A stretch of DNA of 60,000 bases from Owenia fusiformis (taxonomy: Eukaryota > Annelida > Polychaeta > Sabellida > Oweniidae), in assembly GCA_903813345.2 (NCBI GenBank), contig CAIIXF020000002.1, positions 11,492,150-11,552,149 of the forward strand. The letters run 5' to 3'. Both the position numbers and the translations under genes were made by a program. Below are positions 1 through 11,235 of the stretch, one piece after another. Every line of letters begins with the position of its first letter. The first letter of the stretch is position 1. The notes beneath the pieces are model-generated. The model did no database searches. It saw only the letters and a list, made by a program, of their open reading frames with translations, and was not told where the DNA came from.

Positions 1-1498
1 ATATCAGTCATTTAGGCAAACAGACTTAATCGTTCATTTTCAAACATATGACATTCTACTTTAAAGTGAGTTTCTGTCTCCATTGACTGTCCACATGGGC
101 ACGATCTCTGGTCTAGGGGAGTTGCGTTATTTTTGTTTATATTTCAATATAAAAACAAACTATCATTGGATGTATTACACTTGTTTGCAGCATCCAAAAT
201 GATATTAGAGCATTACCACTAACTATGGATGCATTTTTGGTTTATAACAATTATACATTTCAATGAATGCTGACAAACCACTTTTTGAGATTCCAGAGCC
301 AGGGAATGGATTTGGATGTCAAGTGGTTCATATTACTCTTGAGACCATTAAAATGACCAAAAACCGAAACTCGATATAACAAAAATCCCAAAGTCATTTT
401 GCACATGCAAACGATACAAGGACAAAGCAATATGTTAAACCACTTGCTCATGTGCCACTGCAGGTACAGAATGTTTTGCTGCATGTTCATGCGGCTCAAA
501 GGAAAGTGAGTGTGGATGGGAATAAGTGGATTAACCCAAATATATATGATGACAATTTCACTGCATCAGGTACCTACAACCTAGAATATGACACCAGTCC
601 CCACAGTGACTCTGAATATGGTTCAATAAACTTTAGAATTGTTATGGTTACCTTTTTAAGGGTTATTCTGAAACATTGCAAGTTCAATTAAACTCAATTT
701 ATTCATACATTTAATCATTATGTATACACATATTATTAATAATAGGTGGCACCACAGGTGATGCTTAAATACCCGTACATATAGTAGTTAAATCATGAAG
801 TATATCATTATGTTGTCAACAAATCAAACCGGAATGTAATCACAAAGTTAGATTATAATAAATAAAGGTATGGGGGATCCATGATGCTCATTTCATTTGA
901 AGCCAAGAAGGTGCCATATGCCATGGGGAAATTTTATGAATGTGTAGCTTCATTAATTATTATTTAAAGATACCAGGCTACTGCATTGACGCAAATAATC
1001 GTTAAAAGTGTGATTCTTATAAAATATTAGTTATTATTTTACCTTCCCCAAGGTTGGTATGGTCAGAATTATTATTTTAGATCTTAAGTAGTTTGGAGCA
1101 GCCCCCAGGTTGGCCCATGTACCTCCCCTGAGAGCCTACCCTTCTTACTGAAGAAACAAGAAATGATATAGTCAACTTATGATTAATAAGCTAAGAGAAT
1201 ATGCTTCTTCAGTTTTGATTTAAGAAAAGAAATGGAATTTGACTTTTTATTTCTTCTGGGAGATTGTTCCATATGGAGTAACCACTAAAGGCTATTGTTT
1301 TTTGCCATAATTTTCATTTTTGCTTTAGGAAGGGCATTGAAATAGTTGGGAAAAATAGCTTCATAATTGTTGATATCATTTTTCCATTTAAATGCTAGTA
1401 TTAAGAAAGGATATATTGTCAAAGTCCTTACTTCATGTGAAGTCAATTTCAGTATAGAACCACTTTGCCTTATAATGATTCTCATGACTGTTTGAAGC
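1..1498. other. AT-rich stretch with no supported gene
   Basis: No recognisable domain, RNA gene or repeat boundary was found. A 79-codon open frame at 452-691 (+) has somewhat coding-like composition in its second half, and possible splice acceptors lie at about 463 and 571, but nothing in it matches a family I recognise. It is recorded only as a weak candidate. Confidence 0.5.
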
Positions 1499-3062
1499 TT
1501 AAATTATGCAAATTAGTTGAAATATAGTATTGTCCCCATGTAATATTCGTTTCATTATTGATGTGATTTCTCAATTTTCAGCGAAGAAATATAAGCTCTT
1601 TCTTAAATTATTTCAAAGTCATGAGTCTATTATTTTCTTTAACCCCCCCCCCCCCGAGCCCTCAAAATTATTAAGGTAGGGTGTAAGATTCTTTTCACAC
1701 TCATTATATAAAATAACCTCTTTATATTGTGCATATTTGTTGTAAATTTTTTCTTGAAGTTATAACTTCATAAGAAGTCAATTAAAGTAAATGCCATATT
1801 TTATCACTTCGTCATTTAACGGTTTTTATTACTTTAAAAGGGTTAAATTATGCAAATTAGCTTATTTGCATATCAAAAAATATTTTTTCTGAATTACTGA
1901 TGATATAACATAAATATTGGTGAAAAATTAAGTTTGTACCTCATGTACTTCCAAAGTTATGAATTAAAGTCCATTTTCATTTTGACCCCCCCTCAAATAT
2001 CTGGATAGGGGGAGAATTTTTTTCACAGTCGTTATGTAAGATACACTTTTAATATTTTGCACATCTATTATACATATATAAATGCAACTATATGAATTAT
2101 TTCATAAGTTATAACTTCATGAGAGGACGATTAAAATAAATGTCGTATTTTATTGTTTTGTCATTTAACGGTTTTTATGACTGTATAAGGGTTAAATTAT
2201 GCAAATCAGCTTATTTGCATATCAAAAATGTTTTTTCTTAGTTACTGATGTTATTACATAAATTTTGGTGAACAAATAGGTTTATACCTCATATACTTCC
2301 AAAGTTATAAATTAAAGTCCATTTTCAATTGACCCCCCTGAAATATCTGGGTAGGGGGAGAAATGTTTTCACAATCTATATATAAGATGCACTTTTAATA
2401 TTTTTCATATCTATTATACATATATAGGTGCATTTTTAGGAATTATTTCATCAGTTATAACTTCATATGAAGGTAATTACAGTAAATGTCGTATATTATC
2501 ATTTTGTCATTTAATAGTTTTTATGGCGGTTTAAGGGTTAAATTATGCAAATTAGCTTATTTTTGTTCAAAATATTTTTTTCTCCATTACTGAATATTAT
2601 TTTGTAAATTTTGGTGAAAAAATTAAGTTTGTATCTTATATACTTCCAAAGTTATGAATAAAGTTTATTTTCTTTTGACCCCCTCCCTTCAATTTTAGGG
2701 TAAGGGGAGAAATATTTTTCACAGTCGTTATGTAAGATACACTTTTAATATTTTGCACATCTAATATACATACAGTATATAGATGCATTTTTAGGAATTA
2801 TTTCATAAGTTATAACTTCATATGAAGGCAATTACAGTAAAAGTTGTTTATTATCATTCCGTTATTTAATAGTTTTTATGGCGGTTTAAGGGTTAAATTA
2901 TGCAAATTAGCTTATTTTCGTTTGATATATTTTTTTCTGCATTACTGATGTTATTCTATAAATTATGGTGAAAAAATTAAGTTTGTATCTCATTTACTTC
3001 CAAAGTTATGAATTAAAGTTTATTTTCTTCTGACCCCCCTGAAATAATAGGGTGGGGGGTAT
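1499..3062. repeat. ~350-bp tandem repeat (satellite), about 4.5 copies
   Basis: The phrase TTAAATTATGCAAATTAG recurs at about 1499, 1843, 2192, 2538 and 2893, giving spacings of 344-355 bp. Each unit continues through an ACTTCCAAAGTTATGAATTA block and a short C-run (GACCCCCCT) followed by a GGTAGGGGGAGAA-type stretch. Copies differ by many substitutions and small indels, so the array is old. No long open frame crosses it. The last copy ends around the G-run near 3050. Confidence 0.85.
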
Positions 3063-4090
3063 AAAGATGAGTATATCTTATTTTCGCAAGCCTCAAACTC
3101 TAGATATCACCCCACATCATAAAATAAATATATTTTCCAACAAGAAAATGAAAAAATCTCGCGTAATACTCTCCAATATTCAAAAACAAAAATATTCAGG
3201 CTGGGTCCCTAAGTAGTTCACAAGTTCATCTCGGTGGAGTGATGTATTTCATGTATCCATTGGCGTAGGAGGCATATGAACAATACACCAAAAATATGGA
3301 AAATTGTGTCAAATCTTTTAGCCTGATACTATGTCCCGATCTCATGTACATTTACGTTGCAAACAGTGAAAATAATGCTAAAACGGCCCGCCTGTTGATG
3401 CGTTGAGGTGTCATCAATTGTTATTTAATCCAAATAAAGTAAACATTATTTTGCAGATTTAGACACGGGCTTTCAGGTCGTATATACACAAGAACGCTAG
3501 ATAATACGTGTTAATAGGGTATCAAATTGAAATAAAATAACGAAATTAAATATGAACACGTTAATGATAAATGCTTTCCGCTATCAGTAATGACTATCCG
3601 CTACTAAGAATAATTAAAATTGCCTGAACTACATGACTGTGATGAATCTTTCTATATAACCCCTTGAATGGTCTAATTCACTACCGTCCTCAAAAACCGA
3701 TAATTTAAAATATTTTGTTCAAAATACTATCATGCCACGACTTGAGAGCATTTTGTTCTTCACGATTTGCTGCAGCGCTGATATGATACGTCTCTGTTCA
3801 AATGTATAAATGTTGTACAAACACAAGTAGGAAATGTATTGACTAAGGCCGCACATATATGATAATGATATGCTTTTATCTCATATTTCCAGGGCATGTA
3901 ATTAAACAGGTCAAGAAGGATGACGTACATTAGAACAATCCACAGAGTCCAAATGACATCACGACATGATCCAATGAGTGTCCAGATGTCATTTCGGGAT
4001 TTAATTGGACTTTTTGAGATTTGATGTATATTTTTGGGCTATAAGATGCCACAATATATTGATTTATGTGCTAAAGTTACATGATTGTTT
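3063..4090. other. Unique-looking AT-rich sequence, nothing recognised
   Basis: I see no open frame with domain-like sequence, no inverted-repeat element with clear ends and no tandem structure. Confidence 0.5.
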
Positions 4091-4118
4091 TATGTCACCG
4101 TGTAGAGATGGTGACATA
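4091..4118. repeat. Terminal-type hairpin TATGTCACC...GGTGACATA
   Basis: Two perfect 9-bp arms (TATGTCACC at 4091-4099 and GGTGACATA at 4110-4118) flank a 10-nt loop. The same stem forms the right end of the 11.2-13.1 kb element, and a C-for-A variant ends the 57.75-59.15 kb element. This hairpin is therefore probably one end of a related element, lying in the opposite orientation or left behind alone. The other end was not located. Confidence 0.6.
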
Positions 4119-4336
4119 ATGAAGTTTGTTAAAATCTATACGTATATTTAAACTTCCTCTTGGTAATTCAGTACAGCATCAACATAACGTTAAAGAGCAC
4201 GAAGCGCTATCCATATTGTTTTTGGTGAAAAAGTCATTTACAAAAATAACAATAGAGTTCCTTACTTTTGTACGAGTTGCGGACCACTCAGTCAAACACC
4301 CTGAAGTACTTCACGCAAACAAGCAAATTTAGTCTT

Positions 4337-4392
4337 GCCTGAACCGGGGATCGATTCCGGGACCTATTGCGTACCGCTGAGCTACACGGGTG
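4337..4392 (-). pseudogene. tRNA-derived fragment (SINE head or tRNA pseudogene) lacking the anticodon arm
   Basis: On the minus strand the sequence contains TAGCTCAGCGGTA, a perfect fit to the tRNA D-arm and polymerase III A box. Seven bases later comes GGTCCCGGAATCGATCCCC, which resembles the T-arm and B box (usual form GGTTCGATTCC). In a functional tRNA an anticodon stem-loop and variable loop separate these, and here they are missing. It is therefore a broken tRNA copy or the head of a SINE. No clear poly(A) tail or target duplication was seen. Confidence 0.45.
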
Positions 4393-4539
4393 GACTTTGG
4401 TACAAGTGGCGCTACATGCTTCTGTGACAATATAACCATTTACTAATAGATTCCTCTTAAATCAACATTTCACTATCACTCCATCTTTTCTGCCCCTTAT
4501 ACCCTAACTGGTAACTTCAGGTCTTTGTAGTTTTTCAGT

Positions 4540-4860
4540 GATTTTTTCACTGGATTTTCTTGTTGTAAAAAAAATTGTCGATGGGACAAATTATGTCACG
4601 CACATATTAAACAATAACTAAAGATCTAAGAAGGGATGATAGTCATGTGATATATCATTGGAATCTTGAGTTTATGAGCATTTTCCTAATGATAATATCA
4701 TATATTTTCAAAGTTTATATTCATTCTTTTCTTCTCTGGATTCAGCCTACTAAAATTCAAAGGAAAAAAAATCGCGATGGGACAATTCTCTGTCACGCAC
4801 GTTTAAAGGAAAACCTCATACTTAGCTTGATCTAAAGATGTTAAACGTGATCATGAATCA
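4540..4860. repeat. Diverged tandem duplication (~198 bp period)
   Basis: A segment around 4565-4610 (CGATGGGACAA then TGTCACGCAC) recurs at about 4763-4805 (CGATGGGACAA then TGTCACGCAC). Both copies continue through similar text into GAGCATT. It lies about 450 bp from the 4091 hairpin. Since the other hairpin-ended elements also hold internal tandem repeats, this could be the body of a decayed relative, but that link is an inference. Confidence 0.45.
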
Positions 4861-6619
4861 TAAAATATGGGCCATGAGCATTCTCTACATACCAAATATG
4901 TTATCATTTGTTTTCCTGATATCATTATAGACTTCTATTAAAAACACCCTAATCAATTGTTACAACGTGAAAATATTTTAGGAAACGAATGCTGAATTTG
5001 ACCAAGTCATATTAGCCTACCTGATGCAAAGCAATGCAACTGAACTTAAAATTATAGTAGGCTTATATGTAGTATAAGGGCAATGCTTTTATGAAATTAT
5101 AAAAAATCTAGTTGAATGTCACTAGAAAAACATTATTTCATGCATTGAAATGAGGAGAGTCTTTGAAACCCGCCATATTTCTATTAATTTTCATCTTCGT
5201 ACAAAACAGACACAAGTTGCAAAATGTTTGCTATGTAAACAAAATGAATACAAAACATATATTTTTAACGTTAAGTTCTAGTTAAACATATATAGAATAA
5301 GTTTTAATGACATCTTTTTCATAGGTTTGATTTTTAAATAAGATAATAAGGGCCTAAAGTCCTTCCCAACATTTGTTTTTCGAGTTTTACACATTTTTAA
5401 TATTTCTTGAGCATCCAAGATGGCGGATATGCGTGGATGACATCACGGGATCACGTGACGTCATAAATGCCCATCAGCAATTGTTGTCCCATACCAAATT
5501 TGAACTAAATTGGTTAAGGAATAAAAAAGTTATGACCAAATTACCATATTTCAAAATTATCAAATGCAACGTTTTACATGGTAAAAATGTGCACTTTAAA
5601 ACTCAATAGAGTCTTTTAAGTGTCCCTTATCTAAAAACTAAAAAATTAAATATAATATACCATATAATTTTCATTTCAATTACCTATGTTTTGATATCGA
5701 ACATGTGATATATATTATTATGCTAAAAGGCTCTAAAACCATTGTTTAGAAAATAGATGTACCATTAGGTTACGTGTTAGTAATCCTGTAAATGTACATA
5801 TGAGATCGGGACATAGTCAGATAGTATGCCTGTTATATCAAAACGTCTAAATACTATGCTCGTCAAGCGTCATATTATGATAGTACTGAAAGCAGTAAGG
5901 CCCAGTGATCTACTCCTCGGTCTTTCCCCTGTTCAACGTCTACTTCTATGAAATACAGTGTGGTATTTATTCCTTTCTACTCTTATTAGACTAAATTCCC
6001 TCGGCATACATACACGATCGGTTTATTAATAATAAAAACATTCATTGATCCGAAGAAACCTTGCTATGTCATTCAACCGACTTGAAAACCCGAATCTTCA
6101 TTTTGCTGACAAAAATACGATGGCAGTTTTGTTTTGATTTTCACACTATTTCGACAAAAATACCGCGATAAAATGCAGAATTTCACATTTTGGCCAGGAG
6201 AATTTTGATTTTTTTCATGCAGAATTTTGCATTTTGTAGTGGTGCAGAATTCTAGTAGCTGTGATAGAGACTCCAAAGATATATCGAAATAGTTATCGAA
6301 AAATTCGCCAGCAACTCTAAAAACAGGTGTGTGAACTTAATATAATATATATAATAAATCTTATATCTTAGACGAGTATCAGTTCAAAAAAATACTGGAA
6401 GACCTAACATATTTTGCCATGCACTGCGCCTATTCATTTGGAAATAATTAATGCAGTTGTTAGGGATAGGTATCGATATGGTGAACTGAATTCAACAATG
6501 TTTTTCTGTAAAAATCTCGGTTCTTTATGTCATGTTGACTGATTGGCAACAATTTATGCAAAACTTATTTATATATATCTTATACGAACTGTTTTTGTTA
6601 ACATTTTTTGTTTTTAGTG
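4861..6619. other. AT-rich intergenic sequence, no gene seen
   Basis: Only short random open frames are present. One regulatory-like string, CACGTGACGTCA (5452-5463), combines an E-box and a CRE-type palindrome, but no promoter or exon could be tied to it. Confidence 0.45.
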
Positions 6620-7061
6620 CAATAGCCTAGATGCGAGTAGAAATAATCTTGATTTACGTCATTAAAAATTCAAAATTAAGTCAAACTGATGTCATATTTG
6701 GAATCTACATGTAAAATTACATCTACAAAAATGGTTTTAAAAACAGTTTATCAACTTTGAAAATTTAATTTTCTTTGAGAAGATGACTTCTAGGTCGGGG
6801 AGATTCCCCATAGCCCCCATGTTATAAAATCACAAAAATGGAAATATCTTTTCTTGTGTTTGGCAGATAATATTTTCTTTTACTGGACATATTTTGATTT
6901 GTATAACTATCAGATATATTAGGGTAATATGAAACGTGAACCACTAAAACTGATGAATATTCAAGTTAAAAGGAATTTTGTAATACCCTGCCATGTCATT
7001 TCCCCGAATCAACCACCTGGTGGCGAAACTGGTAACTACCAATTCGTATCTGAGTAATTGA
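6620..7061. repeat. Dispersed ~440-bp repeat, copy 1
   Basis: This segment is repeated in the same orientation at 8735-9172. Shared landmarks in order are GATGCGAGTAGAAATAATC, ACATGTAAAATTACATCTA, TCGGGGAGATTCCCCATAG and CACCTGGTGG. Similarity stops just after GTAATTGAC in both copies. No terminal inverted repeats or coding sequence were seen, so the class is unknown. Confidence 0.8.
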
Positions 7062-7310
7062 CATCTTTTTTGTGCCTTTCTACCAATTCTTGAGAATGAA
7101 ATAAAAGGTTTTGGGATCATCATGTTTCTATTTAGCGATCCTCATATGGATTACATATTTGGGTCTTTTTGGCTTCTTTTTGAAACTATTGAGCTGCTTT
7201 TGGGTTTCACTTGAAGCCCCTGGATTAGCTAGATAAGCCAGAGGTCCTCAGTATTGCTTTAGATGCAACAAAGATTGACATGTATTGTATTTTCATAGAA
7301 AATCAACATG

Positions 7311-7463
7311 CAGTGAAACCTGTAAAGTGGAACACCTCTAGAAGTAGAACACCTCTACTAGTAGAACACTTTTCAAAGTCCCAGGACCACCTGACTTAAT
7401 GTAAATAAACCTCTATAGACTTTTTAAAGTGCCAATGGTGTTCCAATTAGGTAGGTTTTACTG
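7311..7463. mobile_element. Tc1/mariner(pogo)-type MITE remnant, CAGTGAAACC ends
   Basis: The left end reads CAGTGAAACCTGTAAAGTGG and the right end is the complement of CAGTAAAACCTACCTAATTG, so the termini match in the first ten bases with one change. The style (CAGTRAAACC, then GTGGAACACC) is that of pogo-like elements and is shared with the element at 17201. The flanking TA duplication expected for the family is not intact here, so this is a decayed copy. Confidence 0.55.
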
Positions 7464-7630
7464 TTCTTGGATGGTCAGATAATAGAGCTCATATCAACCC
7501 CTTTGGTTCACATTTTGAAAATTGCATCCCTATTTACCCTCAAAGGAATACATGCACTGTTTTCACATCTGGGTGTATTGTTTTAAGATGTGTTCAAAAT
7601 ATAACTTAAAGTGCCCGATAAAGTATAAAA

Positions 7631-7700
7631 TGCGCATGCGTCCAGGTGTTGATAAACTATAAATAGCGAAAACCCAGGGTTTGTCATCACAAGGTAAGCC
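7631..7700 (+). promoter_or_regulatory. Candidate core promoter: NRF1-like site, TATA box, possible first-exon donor
   Basis: TGCGCATGCG (7631-7640) matches the palindromic NRF-1 core. It is followed 18 bp later by a TATA-box-like TATAAATAG (7658-7666). About 27 bp further on comes AAG|GTAAGCC, a good splice donor. No downstream exon was recognised, so this is only a motif cluster and may be chance in AT-rich DNA. Confidence 0.2.
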
Positions 7701-8734
7701 AGGACGTGTTGAGAGAACAGCTAGTGTTGATATTGAATTTATATGTAGCCAGATAAGTTTCCTTATTGAAATTACATATGGTTATTAGCAATACTTTGTA
7801 GGTGCTAAATAATAAAATATCTAGAGTATATATGAGAGAAATTGGTCATTTCGAATCTGTTGAAAAGTTTGTGGCTCTCGGCTACACCGGGGAATTTACT
7901 TCCATGAGTACACACATAAATGTGGGGTTCCCCAAGAGGTACGCGACAAGGTGACCTGGCATCAAATGTGCGACTAAATGCTACTATCGAGAAGATAAAA
8001 TAACGAATACGACAATAAGTTATTGCATGTGACAATTCCGAGCCTTCATCTCACTGAAGTATTTTGAAGTGAAAATAGGATTTTTGTTTTGATACATGGA
8101 TTCAGATGAACGTAACTTTATTCTGACAACTAATCAAAACTGAACAAAATTGATTGTACGTAACAGACAATTTATTGTTTTACAATGTTTTGATTGGCTA
8201 AACGAATGAAACCAACAAATTATGACATGTAAAATGACAATTTTGAAATGTAAAATTTAAAATTGACAAACACAACCTCCCTATCCACTCTTTGGGAGCC
8301 CTAATGAATTAGTAATATGGCCATGCAGCAGTGGTAGTGTGCAGCTTATTATCACACTACGCTTTGTATTCTAAAGCCTGTTGTTTGTAATAACACTGTT
8401 CACTCAACGTATGTTTTCAATGTTTTGTGTGTGGTCAGTCAACGATAATCATTGTTTTATCCCGGTTATATGACCTCGGCAATTATAACAAAACCGTACT
8501 AAACGAAAAAAACGCAAATAAGAGAAAGCTTTCACACACATATAAAAAATGAACTAGTCTAATCCGCCAGTATAAACTCTGTGCTATACGTAGCCGGTAG
8601 GAGGTCCTATCAAATTATGGTCCTACTCTCCATTGATTTATATGGTGACCTAAATACAACTCTTTCCCTCATTATCAGGCGCGCACTTTAACTAGAATCA
8701 TATCTAAAGGTTGACAAACTTGTAAGCAACATGA

Positions 8735-9172
8735 ACAATAACCCAGATGCGAGTAGAAATAATCTTGATTTACGTCATTAAAAATTCAAAATTCAGTCAA
8801 AGTAATATAATATTTGAAATCTACATGTAAAATTACATCTAGAAATGTGGTTTTAAAAAGTGTTTATCAACTTTGAAAAATTAATTTTCTTTGAAAGTGT
8901 GGCTTCTAGCTCGGGGAGATTCCCCATAGACCCCATGCTATAAAATCACAAAAAATGAAATATCCTTTCTTTAAGTGGACAGATAATATTTTGCTTTACT
9001 GGACATATTTTCATCAGTATAAGTATTAGACACATAAGGGTTATATGAAAATTGAGCCACTTAAATTGATAATATTCAAGTTTAAGGGAACTTTCTTATA
9101 TACCTGCCATGTTAATTGACCCGAATCAGCCACCTGGTGGTGAAACTGGTAACTACCTACTTGGGTAATTGA
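8735..9172. repeat. Dispersed ~440-bp repeat, copy 2
   Basis: Direct-orientation relative of 6620-7061 with scattered substitutions and small indels. The two copies are about 2.1 kb apart, and the sequence between them is not shared. Confidence 0.8.
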
Positions 9173-9284
9173 CCTAATATTATATCTAATGATGTCAGAT
9201 ATAATATCTACCAAAAGATTTGCAACATGTTATAAATTGGTAAAGTAAATTAGGATTTGAAATATAAAAAATGTCTAAATGTCA

Positions 9285-9742
9285 CAATGGAAATGGTCAG
9301 AATGACCATAAACATGATGAAATAACCTTTTCAGCACTCTGAAAATGTGACTGAAAAATAGTTAAAAGTAGGTGCTCAGGAAAGGTCAATGAACAGAATC
9401 TATTGATTTTTTCAGAAAATGTGTTTGATATATTGCTCTAAATGATACAATCTTTGAAATTTTTAAAAATTGTCTGAAACAATAATGGCTGTAGTAAAAA
9501 GGAAAATAGATCGATTTTCAATTCATTTTTTTCTTTTTTTTCTTTTTCTAAGAATGATATCAATTTTTTTTTTAAATTGTATCATTTAGAGCAATATATT
9601 GAACACATTTTCTGAAAAAGTCAAAAGATTCTGTTTAGTGACCTTTCCTGAGCACCTACTCTTATCTATTTTTCAGTCACATTTTCAGAGGGCTGAAAAG
9701 GTTATTTCATAATGTTTATGGTCATTCTGACTGTTTCCATTG
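9285..9742. repeat. Long foldback repeat (two ~167-bp arms)
   Basis: The left arm (9285-9451) is repeated in reverse complement at 9577-9742 with a spacer of about 125 bp. Matching landmarks are CAATGGAAATGGTCAGAATG against CATTCTGACTGTTTCCATTG, and GCTCTAAATGATACAAT against ATTGTATCATTTAGAGC. The spacer is T-rich. Such a structure is typical of a foldback or MITE-like element. Confidence 0.8.
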
Positions 9743-10495
9743 TTTTCCCGGTCATGTAAATGAAATGTTGAACTAGTAAAACTGACTGAAGGTCTAAACA
9801 GAACTCTGTTATCTTGGTTCAAAAATATTTCAAAATCCAGCATGGTTTTGTCACTTTTTGTTTTGTCATTTCCTGTTAACTTCCATAGCACCTTAAGGTT
9901 TCTTGCTAGATCTGATACTCCCTTTATGTGAGGATTAAAAGCCATTTCTATTAAAAACATAGAATGATATGTACAGTGTATATTAATATGAGGAAATCAT
10001 GATCAACACCCAAAACACATGTCTGAGGTCATTCTCAAAATTCATTTCGTTCGGTGCGTACCTTCACAGGAGGTACGGATTGCACTAGACGAAAGGCTCG
10101 GAGATTGTCTTTCCTTTCGTGGACTCAGTTTTTCTCAGGCTTTTTAGATTTCCATAGCTAACATAGGCTCTGGTAGATTGTTAGATGGAGCTCATTAATA
10201 CGGCCATCTCTTTCATAAGATAAAATGGTGATACTTTCACTGTTGCTTAAGGTCACTTCACTTTCTCTTTTTGAGTATATATTTTACTACATTGATTACA
10301 ATCCGCTTTAGAATTCATCTCATTTTCAAAGGATGAGAAAAAGATTCCAACATTTCAATTCATGAACAATGGGTATGGTATATATATTTCTGTTTAAGCT
10401 GTACACTTTGCCCAAAAGTGGGATACAAGTATAACACATCGAGAATTTGTAAATCTCAACATTTTGTTTTATTTTTAACACTTATTAACATAATA

Positions 10496-10565
10496 TTACG
10501 TTATAGAGACAAAGATACGTGTACGTTATTTTACGTTATAGAGACAAAGATACGTGTACGTTATT
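10496..10565. repeat. Near-perfect 35-bp tandem duplication
   Basis: ACGTTATAGAGACAAAGATA followed by CGTGTACGTTATTTT occurs twice back to back. The two copies are essentially identical, implying a recent slippage or duplication. Confidence 0.85.
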
Positions 10566-10733
10566 TTAACCTATGGCGATAAAATGGCTAGATAAGAGGC
10601 AATAGAAACAGCTGTTTTTACTCTAAATGTCACTTTTCTCCAAAACATCCTAAATCTCAAAATCATGAGAAAACTTATACCAGTAATACATTTCATGATT
10701 ATTATACCGACAAAGTGCATGTACACTCCCAGT

Positions 10734-11080
10734 ACTGTCAACCCCTAAAGCTTTTCTCGCGGGACAGATTTTTTAGACCAAGTGACCAAAATTTGCGGGA
10801 TTTTGCGGGACATCTACTAAATTCGCGGGATTTTGCGGGACATTTAAGGGATTTGCGTGATTGTGCTAATAGGCCAATTTTTTTTATCAAATTCGCGGGA
10901 CCATTCGAGGGACAAACACCCTAATTGCGGGACAGTTAACAGGGGTACCACCAAAAACTTCATAGAGGGACAGATTTTTTAGACAAAGTGCCCTAAATTT
11001 GCGGGATTTCGCGGGACATCCACCTAAATTTGCAGGATGTCCCGGGACATTCAAGGGATTTGCGTGATTGGGACTAATGT
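10734..11080. repeat. GCGGGA-rich repeat element, two adjacent copies
   Basis: The first copy begins CTGTCAACCCCT and ends GGACAGTTAACAGGGG (to about 10948). It contains many short GCGGGA and GCGGGACA words. A second, partial copy follows at about 10963-11075 (GGGACAGATTTTTTAGAC, TTTGCGGGATTTCGCGGGAC). A third relative lies at 14430-14577. The ends hint at inverted CTGTCAA/TTGACAG-type termini, but no clean target duplication was found. Confidence 0.6.
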
Positions 11081-11235
11081 AAAATTGTTAAATTAAACTT
11101 TCAGATACTGATTAATCAAATATAATGCACCGTTACATTGTAACTTAAATAAACGTCAACACAATTTCACAAAATACGCATAGGAATATTATTATACTTC
11201 ATTGTAATTTATCAACAAGGCATTAACATGACAAA

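Noticed and set aside
452-691. 79-codon plus-strand frame near the window start
   Set aside because: There is no recognisable domain, and alternative frames and splice sites are equally possible. Evidence is too thin to call a gene.
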